From the NCBI GenBank assembly GCA_022425565.1, contig JAKMFG010000131.1, forward strand, positions 1-6,101: a stretch of 6,101 bases of DNA, written 5' to 3'. Position numbers and translations under genes: made by a program. This document shows positions 1 to 6,101 of this stretch, one piece after another (position 1 is the first letter of the stretch; each line of letters starts with the position of its first letter). Below the pieces are notes generated by a model. The model worked only from the letters and a program-made list of their open reading frames with translations. It had not been told where the DNA came from and did not search any database. The DNA is from Alphaproteobacteria bacterium. Lineage in GTDB: Bacteria > Pseudomonadota > Alphaproteobacteria > Puniceispirillales > Puniceispirillaceae.

Positions 1-45
1 GCGCCAAGTCATCCCCTGACAAGGCAATATCTGGAGCATCTGTAA
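1..45 (+). CDS. C-terminal tail of a protein, possibly an ABC-transporter ATPase (partial)
   Basis: Frame 1 is open from the left edge to a TAA at 43-45 and encodes APSHPLTRQYLEHL. A 'P-x-HP-x-TR-x-(Y/F)-L' ending resembles the C-terminal tails of ABC importer ATP-binding subunits of the peptide and polar amino acid types, where a similar 'HP-TR-L' string follows the nucleotide-binding domain. Only 14 residues are visible, with no Walker or signature motif, so the family is a guess from the tail alone. The stop lies 49 bp before the downstream SDR ATG on the same strand, which fits an operon in which a transporter precedes catabolic enzymes. The open stretch could also be chance. Confidence 0.35.
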   Translation, partial: APSHPLTRQYLEHL

Positions 46-94
46 GCCATCAAGCGCCTTGGCATCAGATTGCAAATCAACTAGCGTGTTGCGC

Positions 95-835
95 ATGACA
101 GAGCCTAGAAAAACGATGGTACTAACCGGCGCAAGCCGGGGTATCGGGCACGCCACGGTCAAACGGTTTTCCGAAGCCGGCTGGCGGATCATCACCTGTT
201 CGCGCAGTCCACTTCACCCCAATTGCCCCTGGGATGCAGGCGAGGAGAATCATCTTCAGATAGACCTCGCCTCACCGACAGAAATTGAAAGCGTTGCGCG
301 GGAACTCATCGAGAAGCTTGACGGCGCGCCGCTACATGCTCTCGTCAATAATGCGGGTATATCGCCGAAGAGCGAGACCGGTGACCGGATGGATTCGATG
401 TCGACGCCGCTTGATGTGTGGCATGGCGTCTTTCAGGTGAATGTCTTTGCGCCCGTCATGCTGGCGCGCGCCCTCATCGAACCGCTGCAACAGGGAAACG
501 GGACTGTGGTGAATGTCACCTCTATCGCCGGAAGCCGAGTGCATGAATTTGCCGGCACCGCCTATGCCGCATCGAAAGCCGCGTTGAGCGCACTGACCCG
601 AGAGATGGCATCTGATTTCGGCAAGCGCGGCGTGCGGGTGAACGCCATCGCGCCTGGCGAAATCCTGACCGGTATCCTTTCACCGGGAAGCGAGGAAGCG
701 ATGCTGCCTTCCATCCCCCTTGGACGTTTTGGCACATCCGAGGAAGTGGCAGAGACCATCTTTTTCCTGTGTAATGACAGTGCTGGCTACATCAACGGAG
801 CCGAGCTTCACGTGAATGGCGGTCAGCACGTCTGA
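95..835 (+). CDS. Classical short-chain dehydrogenase/reductase (SDR), NAD(P)-dependent
   Basis: A cytosolic oxidoreductase that would interconvert an alcohol and a carbonyl using NAD(P)(H). From ATG 95 it is 246 residues, the usual classical-SDR length. Seen: the Rossmann glycine motif TGASRGIG at 11-18, NNAG at 85-88, N116, catalytic S143 (NVTSIAG), the catalytic pair Y157/K161 in YAASK, and the NAIAPG segment at 183-188, followed by a C-terminal GAELHVNGG typical of the FabG-like branch. The full N-S-Y-K tetrad is present, so the enzyme should be active. Arg37 just after the second beta strand (TCSR) hints at NADP preference, which is inference. Start choice: TTG 59 and GTG 86 are in frame upstream, but ATG 95 places the glycine motif at the normal distance from the N-terminus; ATG 116 would leave only four residues before the motif. 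No clear Shine-Dalgarno precedes any of them. The transaminase follows after 48 bp, suggesting a shared transcript. The substrate cannot be read from the sequence. Confidence 0.93.
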   Translation: MTEPRKTMVLTGASRGIGHATVKRFSEAGWRIITCSRSPLHPNCPWDAGEENHLQIDLASPTEIESVARELIEKLDGAPLHALVNNAGISPKSETGDRMDSMSTPLDVWHGVFQVNVFAPVMLARALIEPLQQGNGTVVNVTSIAGSRVHEFAGTAYAASKAALSALTREMASDFGKRGVRVNAIAPGEILTGILSPGSEEAMLPSIPLGRFGTSEEVAETIFFLCNDSAGYINGAELHVNGGQHV

Positions 836-870
836 CGCCGCAACCTTTGCATAGCGCCGCGCCCATCGTG

Positions 871-874
871 GGAG
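871..874 (+). promoter_or_regulatory. Ribosome binding site of the transaminase
   Basis: GGAG lies 9 bases before ATG 884, in the 48-bp gap after the SDR stop. It is one of only two good Shine-Dalgarno matches before genes in this window and supports the 884 start. Confidence 0.6.
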
Positions 875-883
875 ATCCGTATC

Positions 884-2302
884 ATGAGTCCAGACGACGC
901 CAAGACAAGCCCACTTTCAGGCAATTCGCCGGCAAGCCGCGACATCGCCTTTCACATGCATCCCTACACCAACCCGTCGATGCTGGCGGATGCCGGACCG
1001 CACATCATGGCGAAGGGAAGCGGTGTCTTCGTTCATGACGACACCGGCAAGCCTTTCTATGAGGGGATGAGCGGACTGTGGTGTACCTCGCTCGGCTTTT
1101 CAGAGCCGGAGCTGGTGAAGGCGGCGATAGACCAGTTCAACCAGCTGCCCTTTTATCACAGCTTTGCCGGCAAGACCGTCGGCCCGGCCATCGACCTGGC
1201 CGAACATCTGATCAACATCGCCCCGCCAGCCGCCAACGGGTCGAGCTTCAGCAAGGCATTCTTCTGTTCATCAGGTTCGGAAGCCAACGATACAGCGATG
1301 AAGATGGTCTGGTATTATCAGGCCGCGCGCGGAAAGCCGGAAAAGCGAAAGATTATCAGCCGGCGGCGCGGCTATCACGGCGTGACCATGGCGGCAGCCA
1401 GCATGACAGCCCTTGCCTATGCGCAGAACGGGTTCGGCCTGCCGCTGGATTTCGTCAAACATACCACCACTCCTGATTATTATAACGAGGGCCATGACGG
1501 CGAAAGCGAAGCCGAATTCACTGCGCGCTGCGCCACGGAACTCGAGGAACTGATTATTGAAGAAGGTCCGGAAACCGTCGGCGCGCTGTTCGCTGAACCG
1601 GTCATGGGCGCCGGCGGCGTGATCATCCCGCCGGCTGGCTATTTCGCCGCCATCAGAGAGGTTCTGGAGCGTCATGACGTTCTTCTTGTCGCCGACGAGG
1701 TGATCTGCGGGTTTGGCCGGACAGGCGAGATGTGGGGATCGCAGACGATGGATGTACGCCCAGACATGCTGACTTGCGCCAAGGCGCTGTCATCGGCCTA
1801 TTTACCGATTTCGGCCGTGCTGATGTCGGACCGTATCTATAACACGCTTGCCGCACAGGCGGAGGCGCTTGGCATCTTCGGCCATGGCTATACCTATTCG
1901 GCGCATCCGGTCTGCGCGGCCGTAGCATTGCGCGCACAGCAACTGATGCAGGAGCGCGACATCATCGGCAATGTGAAACGGCTGGCACCGCGCTTTGCCG
2001 AGCGAGTGTCGCGGATGGACCGGTTTCCCTTCATCGGGAACACCCGTTCAGTCGGCATGATCGGGGCGATGGAGTTCAGCTCCGACCCGGACAGCAAGGT
2101 CAAGTTCGACCCCGCGCACAAGATCGCGGCTCGCGCCGTGGCTGTCATTCAGGAACATGGTGTGATCCTGCGCGCCCTTCCTGGCGACATTATCGGGTTC
2201 TGCCCGCCCCTGGTGATCAATGGTGATGAATTGGACGACATGTTCGATCGGGTGGAAGCCGCCCTCGACGACTTCACCGCGACGGCCGAAAGCCTTCGCT
2301 GA
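884..2302 (+). CDS. Class III PLP-dependent aminotransferase (omega-transaminase type)
   Basis: A cytosolic transaminase moving an amino group, usually between an amine or omega-amino acid and pyruvate or another keto acid, via pyridoxal phosphate. It is 472 residues, full length for the family. Seen: an N-terminal HPYTNP segment (26-31), GMSGLWC (61-67) as in omega-transaminases such as putrescine-pyruvate, taurine-pyruvate and beta-alanine-pyruvate enzymes, the phosphate-binding SSGSEAND (129-136), the PLP-stacking RGYHG (162-166), ADEV with D271 for the pyridine nitrogen, FGRTG (277-281), catalytic Lys300 in TCAKAL, and GYTYSAHP (335-342) with the cross-subunit Thr337. Arg430 is placed like the mobile arginine that binds substrate carboxylates in this family, suggesting keto-acid and amino-acid substrates can be bound. 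ATG 884 has GGAG 9 bases upstream. The flavoprotein gene starts 15 bp after the stop, so co-translation is likely. The exact substrate (taurine, diamine, beta-alanine, GABA or other) cannot be decided from motifs. Confidence 0.95.
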   Translation: MSPDDAKTSPLSGNSPASRDIAFHMHPYTNPSMLADAGPHIMAKGSGVFVHDDTGKPFYEGMSGLWCTSLGFSEPELVKAAIDQFNQLPFYHSFAGKTVGPAIDLAEHLINIAPPAANGSSFSKAFFCSSGSEANDTAMKMVWYYQAARGKPEKRKIISRRRGYHGVTMAAASMTALAYAQNGFGLPLDFVKHTTTPDYYNEGHDGESEAEFTARCATELEELIIEEGPETVGALFAEPVMGAGGVIIPPAGYFAAIREVLERHDVLLVADEVICGFGRTGEMWGSQTMDVRPDMLTCAKALSSAYLPISAVLMSDRIYNTLAAQAEALGIFGHGYTYSAHPVCAAVALRAQQLMQERDIIGNVKRLAPRFAERVSRMDRFPFIGNTRSVGMIGAMEFSSDPDSKVKFDPAHKIAARAVAVIQEHGVILRALPGDIIGFCPPLVINGDELDDMFDRVEAALDDFTATAESLR

Positions 2303-2317
2303 CGGGTGCCGGGGGTA

Positions 2318-3637
2318 ATGCCATCCGGCCTTTGCATCATTGGCAGCGGTTACAGCGCCGCGGCGTTGCTCCTGCATCTTGAGGCACGCAACACACCGAT
2401 GGACGGCGTTGTCGTTATCGGGCCACAGGCGCTTGGCGCCGGTCAGGCATTCGGATGCGTGAATGATGATTTCCGGCTGAATGTCAGGGCGGAACTCATG
2501 CAGGTCTGGCCGGATGATCCTGGCCATTTTGCCAGCTGGGCTGCCACGAACATCACCACTGACCGGGATGCCAATACGGATGTCGGCGCGTTTTACCGCC
2601 GCCGGGATTTTGCCTCCTATATTGCCAGTGAAATCCGGGAAAGGCCGGCACTTGCATCGCTACCTCACATCAAAGCCTCGGCGATGAACATCAGCCCCGC
2701 AGCCGGCGGGTGGAACATTGAACTGGATGACGGCAGCGCGACCAGCGCGTCAAGGATCGTTCTCGCCACCGGCAATCCGCCGCCTGTTTGGCCATTTTGC
2801 AAGCAGATCGCTGATTCACCATCCCTCGTCAGGGTGCCGTGGCGCGGCGACTGGCCTGACACCATCGACAGCGATGCCTGCATCGTAGTGATTGGCAGCG
2901 GACTGACGGCACTCGACGCGCTTCACACCCTGCGACGCCGCCATCATCGCGGCAAGATTACACTCATCGCGCCAGACGGCCTGCTGCCGCCGGTGCAGAC
3001 AGGCTGGCAAAACGCCGACGCACTGGAATGGCCGCAGGGTGTGCGGGCCTCCGGCTTCCTGAAATTCATGCGCGACACGGTGGGGGACATCCCGTGGGAA
3101 GACGCCGAATGGCAACGCCGCTTTGAAAGTCTGCGGTACCATATTTCGGCGGCCTGGCAGCGGCTTGCCGCGGGCGATCAGGAACGGCTGATACGCAGAT
3201 TCGGTTGGCTGTGGTCGCTTGCGCGCTTCCGTGCCGGCCCACAGGCATTCAACTCGGCACAGATGCTTCTTGATGCAGGTCAACTCGACATCGTCACCGA
3301 CCTGGTCACCGGCATAACCACAGATGGCGATGGTGTTCATAAAGTCAGGCTTGCCAAAGACGCTGATCTTTCCGCAGACGCGGTGATCAATTGCAGTGGT
3401 GCCGGCCGCGACCCGCTGGTGACCCGAATTCTTGATGACGAGACCGCGGCGCGTCATCAATCCGTTCGCCACCGCCCTGCCATGACGAGCAAGCTTGCGC
3501 TGCTTCAGGCAGACGGCACGCCGCACCCAAATCTGTTTGGCATCGGTCCGATGACATCACATGTCGCCGGTGACGTTCTGGGGTCAGCAAGTATCGCGCG
3601 TCAGGCGCGAGGGCTTGCCGCCCGTCTTGCGCAATAA
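2318..3637 (+). CDS. YdhS-like FAD/NAD(P)-binding protein
   Basis: A predicted soluble flavoprotein of unknown reaction, 439 residues from ATG 2318. Seen: an N-terminal FAD Rossmann motif IIGSGYSAAAL (7-17); a segment at 39-75 containing GAGQAFG, LNVRAELM and DDPGHFASW, which I recognise as characteristic of the NAD_binding_9 (YdhS-like) family; LATGNPPP (149-156); a second dinucleotide motif VVIGSGLTALD (190-200), the presumed NAD(P)H site; and a C-terminal CSGAGRDP and LFGIGPM region that would close the FAD fold. This two-Rossmann plan resembles flavin monooxygenases and lysine/ornithine hydroxylases, but YdhS-like proteins have no assigned chemistry. It is shorter than E. coli YdhS, which is about 530 residues as I recall. 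No signal peptide or membrane segment is seen. GTG 2306 is an in-frame alternative start 3 bases after the transaminase stop; ATG 2318, preceded by a G-run, leaves the usual few residues before the first beta strand. Tight spacing argues for a role with the transaminase. Confidence 0.88.
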   Translation: MPSGLCIIGSGYSAAALLLHLEARNTPMDGVVVIGPQALGAGQAFGCVNDDFRLNVRAELMQVWPDDPGHFASWAATNITTDRDANTDVGAFYRRRDFASYIASEIRERPALASLPHIKASAMNISPAAGGWNIELDDGSATSASRIVLATGNPPPVWPFCKQIADSPSLVRVPWRGDWPDTIDSDACIVVIGSGLTALDALHTLRRRHHRGKITLIAPDGLLPPVQTGWQNADALEWPQGVRASGFLKFMRDTVGDIPWEDAEWQRRFESLRYHISAAWQRLAAGDQERLIRRFGWLWSLARFRAGPQAFNSAQMLLDAGQLDIVTDLVTGITTDGDGVHKVRLAKDADLSADAVINCSGAGRDPLVTRILDDETAARHQSVRHRPAMTSKLALLQADGTPHPNLFGIGPMTSHVAGDVLGSASIARQARGLAARLAQ

Positions 3638-3704
3638 AAGCACAAAGATTGCAAAAGCCCATCAGCTTGCCGACACTGGGGCGAGCACCCTTCAATCATC
3701 TGGC

Positions 3705-3708
3705 GGAG
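3705..3708 (+). promoter_or_regulatory. Ribosome binding site fixing the nucleoside hydrolase start
   Basis: GGAG lies 5 bases before ATG 3714, in the 76-bp gap after the flavoprotein stop. It decides against the long open frame that runs back to 3561, which would overlap the flavoprotein gene by 77 bases and add about 51 residues with no counterpart in the family. Confidence 0.6.
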
Positions 3709-3713
3709 ATATC

Positions 3714-4658
3714 ATGGCATCAAGACAAAAGCTGATTATCGACACCGATCCGGGGCAGGATGATGCGGTGGCCATGCTGCTTGCCTTTGCCAGCCCGGAA
3801 CTGGACATCCTCGGGATCACAACCGTTGCCGGCAATGTGCCACTGGCCCTGACGCAGGAGAATGCGCGCAAGATATGCGATCTTGCCGGCTGCGTGGACA
3901 TGCCCGTCTTCGCCGGTGCGGACGAGCCGTTGGCTCGACGCCTTGTCACAGCTGAACATGTACATGGCAGCACCGGCCTCGACGGTCCTGTCCTGCCTCC
4001 TCCGACCACCCCGCTTCAGGAGGCGCATGCCGTCGATTTCCTGATCGACACCATCAGGTCGGAGGATAATGGCAGTGTGACCATCGCGCCAATCGGTCCC
4101 CTGACCAATATCGCCATGGCGCTGCGCAAGGCACCAGACATTGCAGAGCGGATCGGCCAGATCGTAATGATGGGAGGTGGTTATTTCGAGGGCGGCAACA
4201 TCACGCCTGCCGCCGAATTCAACATCTATGTCGATCCACAGGCTGCGGCGGAGGTGTTCGCCGCGGGTGTTCCGATTACGATGATGCCACTCGATGTCAC
4301 GCACAAAGCCATGACGACGGCGGCACGCACAGCGGCAATCCGCGCCATCGGGTCAAAGACTGCCATTGCCGTGGCGGATATGCTGGAATTCTATGAACGA
4401 TTCGACGAGGAAAAATACGGCAGCGACGGCGGGCCGCTTCACGACCCCTGCACCATCGCCTGGATGCTTGAGCCGGAGATTTTCTCAGGACGGCATTGCA
4501 ATGTCGAGATCGAGACCGGAAGCGATCTGACCATGGGCATGACGGTCGTCGACTGGTGGCAGGTCACCGACCGGCCGCATAATGCATTCGTTGTCGGTGA
4601 TCTCGACGCCGATGCCTTTTTCAGGCTCATCACCGACCGGTTGGCAAGACTGCCCTGA
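3714..4658 (+). CDS. Nucleoside hydrolase, inosine/uridine-preferring (IUNH) family
   Basis: A calcium-dependent N-ribohydrolase that cleaves a nucleoside to ribose and free base, probably in the cytosol for nucleoside salvage or use as carbon and nitrogen source. It is 314 residues, matching the usual 310-320. Seen: the diagnostic N-terminal DTDPGQDDA (10-18), with D12, D16 and D17 matching the Asp cluster that binds calcium and activates water in the Crithidia enzyme; TTVAGN (36-41); APIGPLTNIA (125-134); MMGGG (152-156); the ribose-binding EFN (168-170); and PLHDP (241-245), with H243 matching the leaving-group acid of group I hydrolases and D244 the last calcium ligand. All key residues are present, so it should be active. 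Base preference cannot be read off. ATG 3714 was chosen for its GGAG and because the DTDPG motif then falls at residue 10, as in homologues. The 76-bp gap upstream leaves open whether it shares the transcript of the preceding genes or has its own promoter; none is clear. Confidence 0.95.
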   Translation: MASRQKLIIDTDPGQDDAVAMLLAFASPELDILGITTVAGNVPLALTQENARKICDLAGCVDMPVFAGADEPLARRLVTAEHVHGSTGLDGPVLPPPTTPLQEAHAVDFLIDTIRSEDNGSVTIAPIGPLTNIAMALRKAPDIAERIGQIVMMGGGYFEGGNITPAAEFNIYVDPQAAAEVFAAGVPITMMPLDVTHKAMTTAARTAAIRAIGSKTAIAVADMLEFYERFDEEKYGSDGGPLHDPCTIAWMLEPEIFSGRHCNVEIETGSDLTMGMTVVDWWQVTDRPHNAFVVGDLDADAFFRLITDRLARLP

Positions 4659-4735
4659 CCACGCCTGCGCCAATGGTCCCGGCCGTGATTTTCTGAATTT
4701 GGTGATGGCGCGCCGCTATGGGTTAAGCTACATAG

Positions 4736-4764
4736 TTGACGTGGCAACGGCAACTGGCCATATC
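4736..4764 (+). promoter_or_regulatory. Possible sigma70-type promoter before the small protein gene
   Basis: TTGACG at 4736-4741 matches the -35 consensus in five of six positions. A poor -10 candidate, CATATC at 4759-4764, follows after 17 bases and matches only three of six. The site sits in the 134-bp gap between the nucleoside hydrolase and ATG 4793, the largest gap in the window. The same TTG could instead be read as an upstream start codon of the downstream gene. The gap otherwise holds no clear hairpin terminator or operator. Confidence 0.2.
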
Positions 4765-4792
4765 ACGGTTTCAAGAAACACTGGCTTTGAAA

Positions 4793-5218
4793 ATGTCGAC
4801 CTCCTGCATGAATTTCACCGAGCTTCGTTTCACCACCGAAGACGCTATGCAGCGTTATCTGGCGGATGTCGAAACGATCTGGACCCCGGCTGTCATGGAA
4901 GAGCTTGCCGGGCTGGGGTTGTTGCGCAAGTCGATCACCCGGATCTGGAACCACGCCGATCAATACAAGCTTGGCATTCTGTGGGAATACACATCGCCGG
5001 CAGCCTATCAGAAGTGCCAGAAAATCATTGCCAAGCGTATCCTGCCAGCTGCACACCGTTATGAAATGGTGGCGCGTGCGCTTCGCGGCGTACCAATCAT
5101 GGATTGGCGCAGTGACGATGCATCAGGGCTCACAGTCGAGGGTAGGCTGGTTCAAGACAAAGACCAGAGCCGCTACCTCGCCGACAGCGATGACGGCAAC
5201 GATAACGAGACCCACTGA
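4793..5218 (+). CDS. Small protein of unknown function, possible dimeric alpha/beta-barrel (NIPSNAP-like) fold
   Basis: 141 residues from ATG 4793; I do not recognise a named family with confidence. The frame is open for 160 codons from TTG 4736. What can be seen: a short strand (NFTELRF), a long amphipathic helix rich in Glu, Leu and Ala, a strand around SITRIWN, then YKLGILWEY leading into a second helix. This beta-alpha-beta-beta-alpha pattern, with aromatic residues in the middle strand, is what small ferredoxin-like dimeric barrels such as NIPSNAP, EthD or antibiotic-biosynthesis-monooxygenase proteins show. The last 25 or so residues are rich in Asp and Asn (DSDDGNDNE) and are likely disordered. 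No signal peptide or membrane helix is seen. Start uncertain: TTG 4736, ATG 4793 or ATG 4808, none with a clear Shine-Dalgarno; ATG 4808 would begin right at the first strand. It ends 18 bp from the stop of the convergent reductase. The fold assignment is inference from pattern only. Confidence 0.75.
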   Translation: MSTSCMNFTELRFTTEDAMQRYLADVETIWTPAVMEELAGLGLLRKSITRIWNHADQYKLGILWEYTSPAAYQKCQKIIAKRILPAAHRYEMVARALRGVPIMDWRSDDASGLTVEGRLVQDKDQSRYLADSDDGNDNETH

Positions 5219-5236
5219 TCGGGTTCGGCACCGGCA

Positions 5237-6101
5237 TCACATATCGATTTCGATGACTCCGTCTTCGTCAGCCGCGCGCGACTGGCACAGGATAATCATG
5301 CTCTGCTGCTGCTTTTGCGACAGCACAAAGTCGCGATGTTCAATATCGCCCGAGACGACACCGCACTGGCATACCCCGCACAATCCGTCGGAACATTTGA
5401 CATCGACGGCATAGCCATTGGCGATCAGGGCGTCTGATGCCGTCTCGTCCGCCTCGACCCTGATCCGCTTGCCAGATTTTCCGAGCAGAAGTTCAAAGGC
5501 GTAATTCTCATAGTCTGGCTGTTCCGGAACTGAAAAATATTCGCGATGCAGATGATCATCCGGAATTCCGGCAGCATCCGCCGCCGCGAGGACCGCATCC
5601 ATATAGGCGTCCGGGCCACAGACATAGACGTGATCATCCGAACCCGCATCTGCAAAAATGCTGGCAAGGTCTGCACGCCCGCCTGCCGAAGATACATGCT
5701 GACGGACATGCCCCGACCAGGGGAACGCGCCGATATCAGCAGAAAAGGCCAGATCCTCGGCATTCGAGACAGAGTAATGCAATTCGAATGGTCGTTTGCC
5801 ACGATGCAGCGTGTGGGCAAAGGCCACCATCGGCGTGACACCGATGCCGCCACCCATCAGGAAGCTGCGCCCCGGCCCGCTGCGAAGTTCGAAATGGTTG
5901 ATCGGTCGCGAGATGAAGACACGCCGGCCCTCGGTAAAGATCCGATGCATCAGCAGCGAGCCGCCGCGCCCCCCATCCTCACGAAGCACCGCCACCTGAT
6001 AGGCATTGCGGTTCGCAGGATCACCCGACATGGAATATTGCCGCATCATGCCGGGCGCGACGAGAACATCGATATGCCCGCCGGCTGTCCATTCCGGAAG
6101 C
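5237..6101 (-). CDS. PDR/VanB-family oxidoreductase: flavin, NAD and C-terminal [2Fe-2S] domains (5' partial)
   Basis: Electron-transfer reductase that takes electrons from NAD(P)H through a flavin to a plant-type [2Fe-2S] centre and usually on to a Rieske oxygenase, as in phthalate dioxygenase reductase, vanillate demethylase VanB and the carnitine monooxygenase reductase. The frame stays open past the internal Met at 6049 to the right edge, adding 17 residues (LPEWTAGGHID onward) that fit the flavin-domain strand before the flavin motif; the true start lies outside. In the 287 visible residues: RQYSMSGDP (20-28) and GRGGS (44-48) for flavin binding, GGGIGVTP (83-90) and CGPDAYM (161-167) for NAD(P)H, and a ferredoxin domain with Cys236, Cys241, Cys244 (CSDGLCGVC) and Cys272 (ILCQS), the complete C-x4-C-x2-C...C ligand set. 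Some 30-40 N-terminal residues are probably missing. It is transcribed toward the + strand genes, so it belongs to a separate unit whose other members, perhaps the oxygenase, lie to the right. Confidence 0.93.
   Translation of the reverse strand, partial: LPEWTAGGHIDVLVAPGMMRQYSMSGDPANRNAYQVAVLREDGGRGGSLLMHRIFTEGRRVFISRPINHFELRSGPGRSFLMGGGIGVTPMVAFAHTLHRGKRPFELHYSVSNAEDLAFSADIGAFPWSGHVRQHVSSAGGRADLASIFADAGSDDHVYVCGPDAYMDAVLAAADAAGIPDDHLHREYFSVPEQPDYENYAFELLLGKSGKRIRVEADETASDALIANGYAVDVKCSDGLCGVCQCGVVSGDIEHRDFVLSQKQQQSMIILCQSRAADEDGVIEIDM

Noticed and set aside
2048..2527. A 159-codon open frame on the - strand across the transaminase/flavoprotein junction
   Set aside because: It is antisense to two well-supported genes, has no recognisable domain and is explained by codon bias.
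2816..3526. A 236-codon open frame on the - strand inside the flavoprotein gene
   Set aside because: The + strand frame has clear family motifs throughout. The reverse frame has a low-complexity, Arg- and Cys-rich composition typical of a shadow frame in GC-rich DNA and shows no motif.
3605..3637. Hairpin-like GGGC/GCCC inverted repeat at the end of the flavoprotein gene as a terminator
   Set aside because: It is inside the coding sequence, the stem is interrupted, and A-rich rather than T-rich sequence follows.
3561..3713. N-terminal extension of the nucleoside hydrolase to 3561
   Set aside because: It overlaps the flavoprotein gene, has no family counterpart, and ATG 3714 has a proper ribosome binding site.
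3720..4304. A 194-codon open frame on the - strand within the nucleoside hydrolase
   Set aside because: It is a shadow of the conserved hydrolase frame, His- and Arg-rich, with no motif.
4707..4714. GGCGCGCC palindrome in the gap after the nucleoside hydrolase
   Set aside because: A single 8-base GC palindrome is expected by chance in such DNA; no second copy or neighbouring operator structure was seen.
4582..5064. A 160-codon + strand frame overlapping the hydrolase end and the small protein
   Set aside because: It overlaps both real genes in another frame and has a shadow-like composition (His, Arg and Cys clusters); it would leave the better-patterned 4793-5218 frame unexplained.

Overview
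The window reads as ordinary, gene-dense bacterial DNA of moderately high GC. The codon use (many GCC, GGC, CTG and CGC codons) and the protein families suggest an alphaproteobacterium, possibly a marine or soil heterotroph. No rRNA, tRNA or other taxonomic marker is present, so this is inference only.

Layout: a short C-terminal tail of a protein ends at the left edge (stop at 43-45), perhaps an ABC-transporter ATPase. It is followed on the + strand by a classical short-chain dehydrogenase/reductase (95-835), a class III PLP-dependent omega-transaminase (884-2302), a YdhS-like FAD/NAD(P)-binding flavoprotein (2318-3637), an inosine/uridine-preferring-type nucleoside hydrolase (3714-4658) and a small protein of unknown function with a possible dimeric alpha/beta-barrel fold (4793-5218). 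A phthalate dioxygenase reductase/VanB-type flavin-iron-sulfur reductase converges from the - strand (5237 to beyond the right edge) and lacks its N-terminus here.

How they may work together: gaps of 48, 15, 76 and 134 bp separate the + strand genes. The first three form the tightest group and look like an operon. A transaminase can turn an amine or amino acid into an aldehyde, ketone or keto acid, and an SDR can interconvert carbonyl and alcohol, so a small catabolic cassette for a nitrogenous substrate, possibly with its own importer, is a reasonable guess. The nucleoside hydrolase would release ribose and a base from nucleosides. The convergent reductase normally feeds electrons to a Rieske-type oxygenase, which would have to lie outside the window. 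The substrate cannot be named from the sequence. No mobile element, CRISPR array, RNA gene or obviously new system was found. The most open questions are the roles of the YdhS-like flavoprotein and the small protein at 4793-5218.
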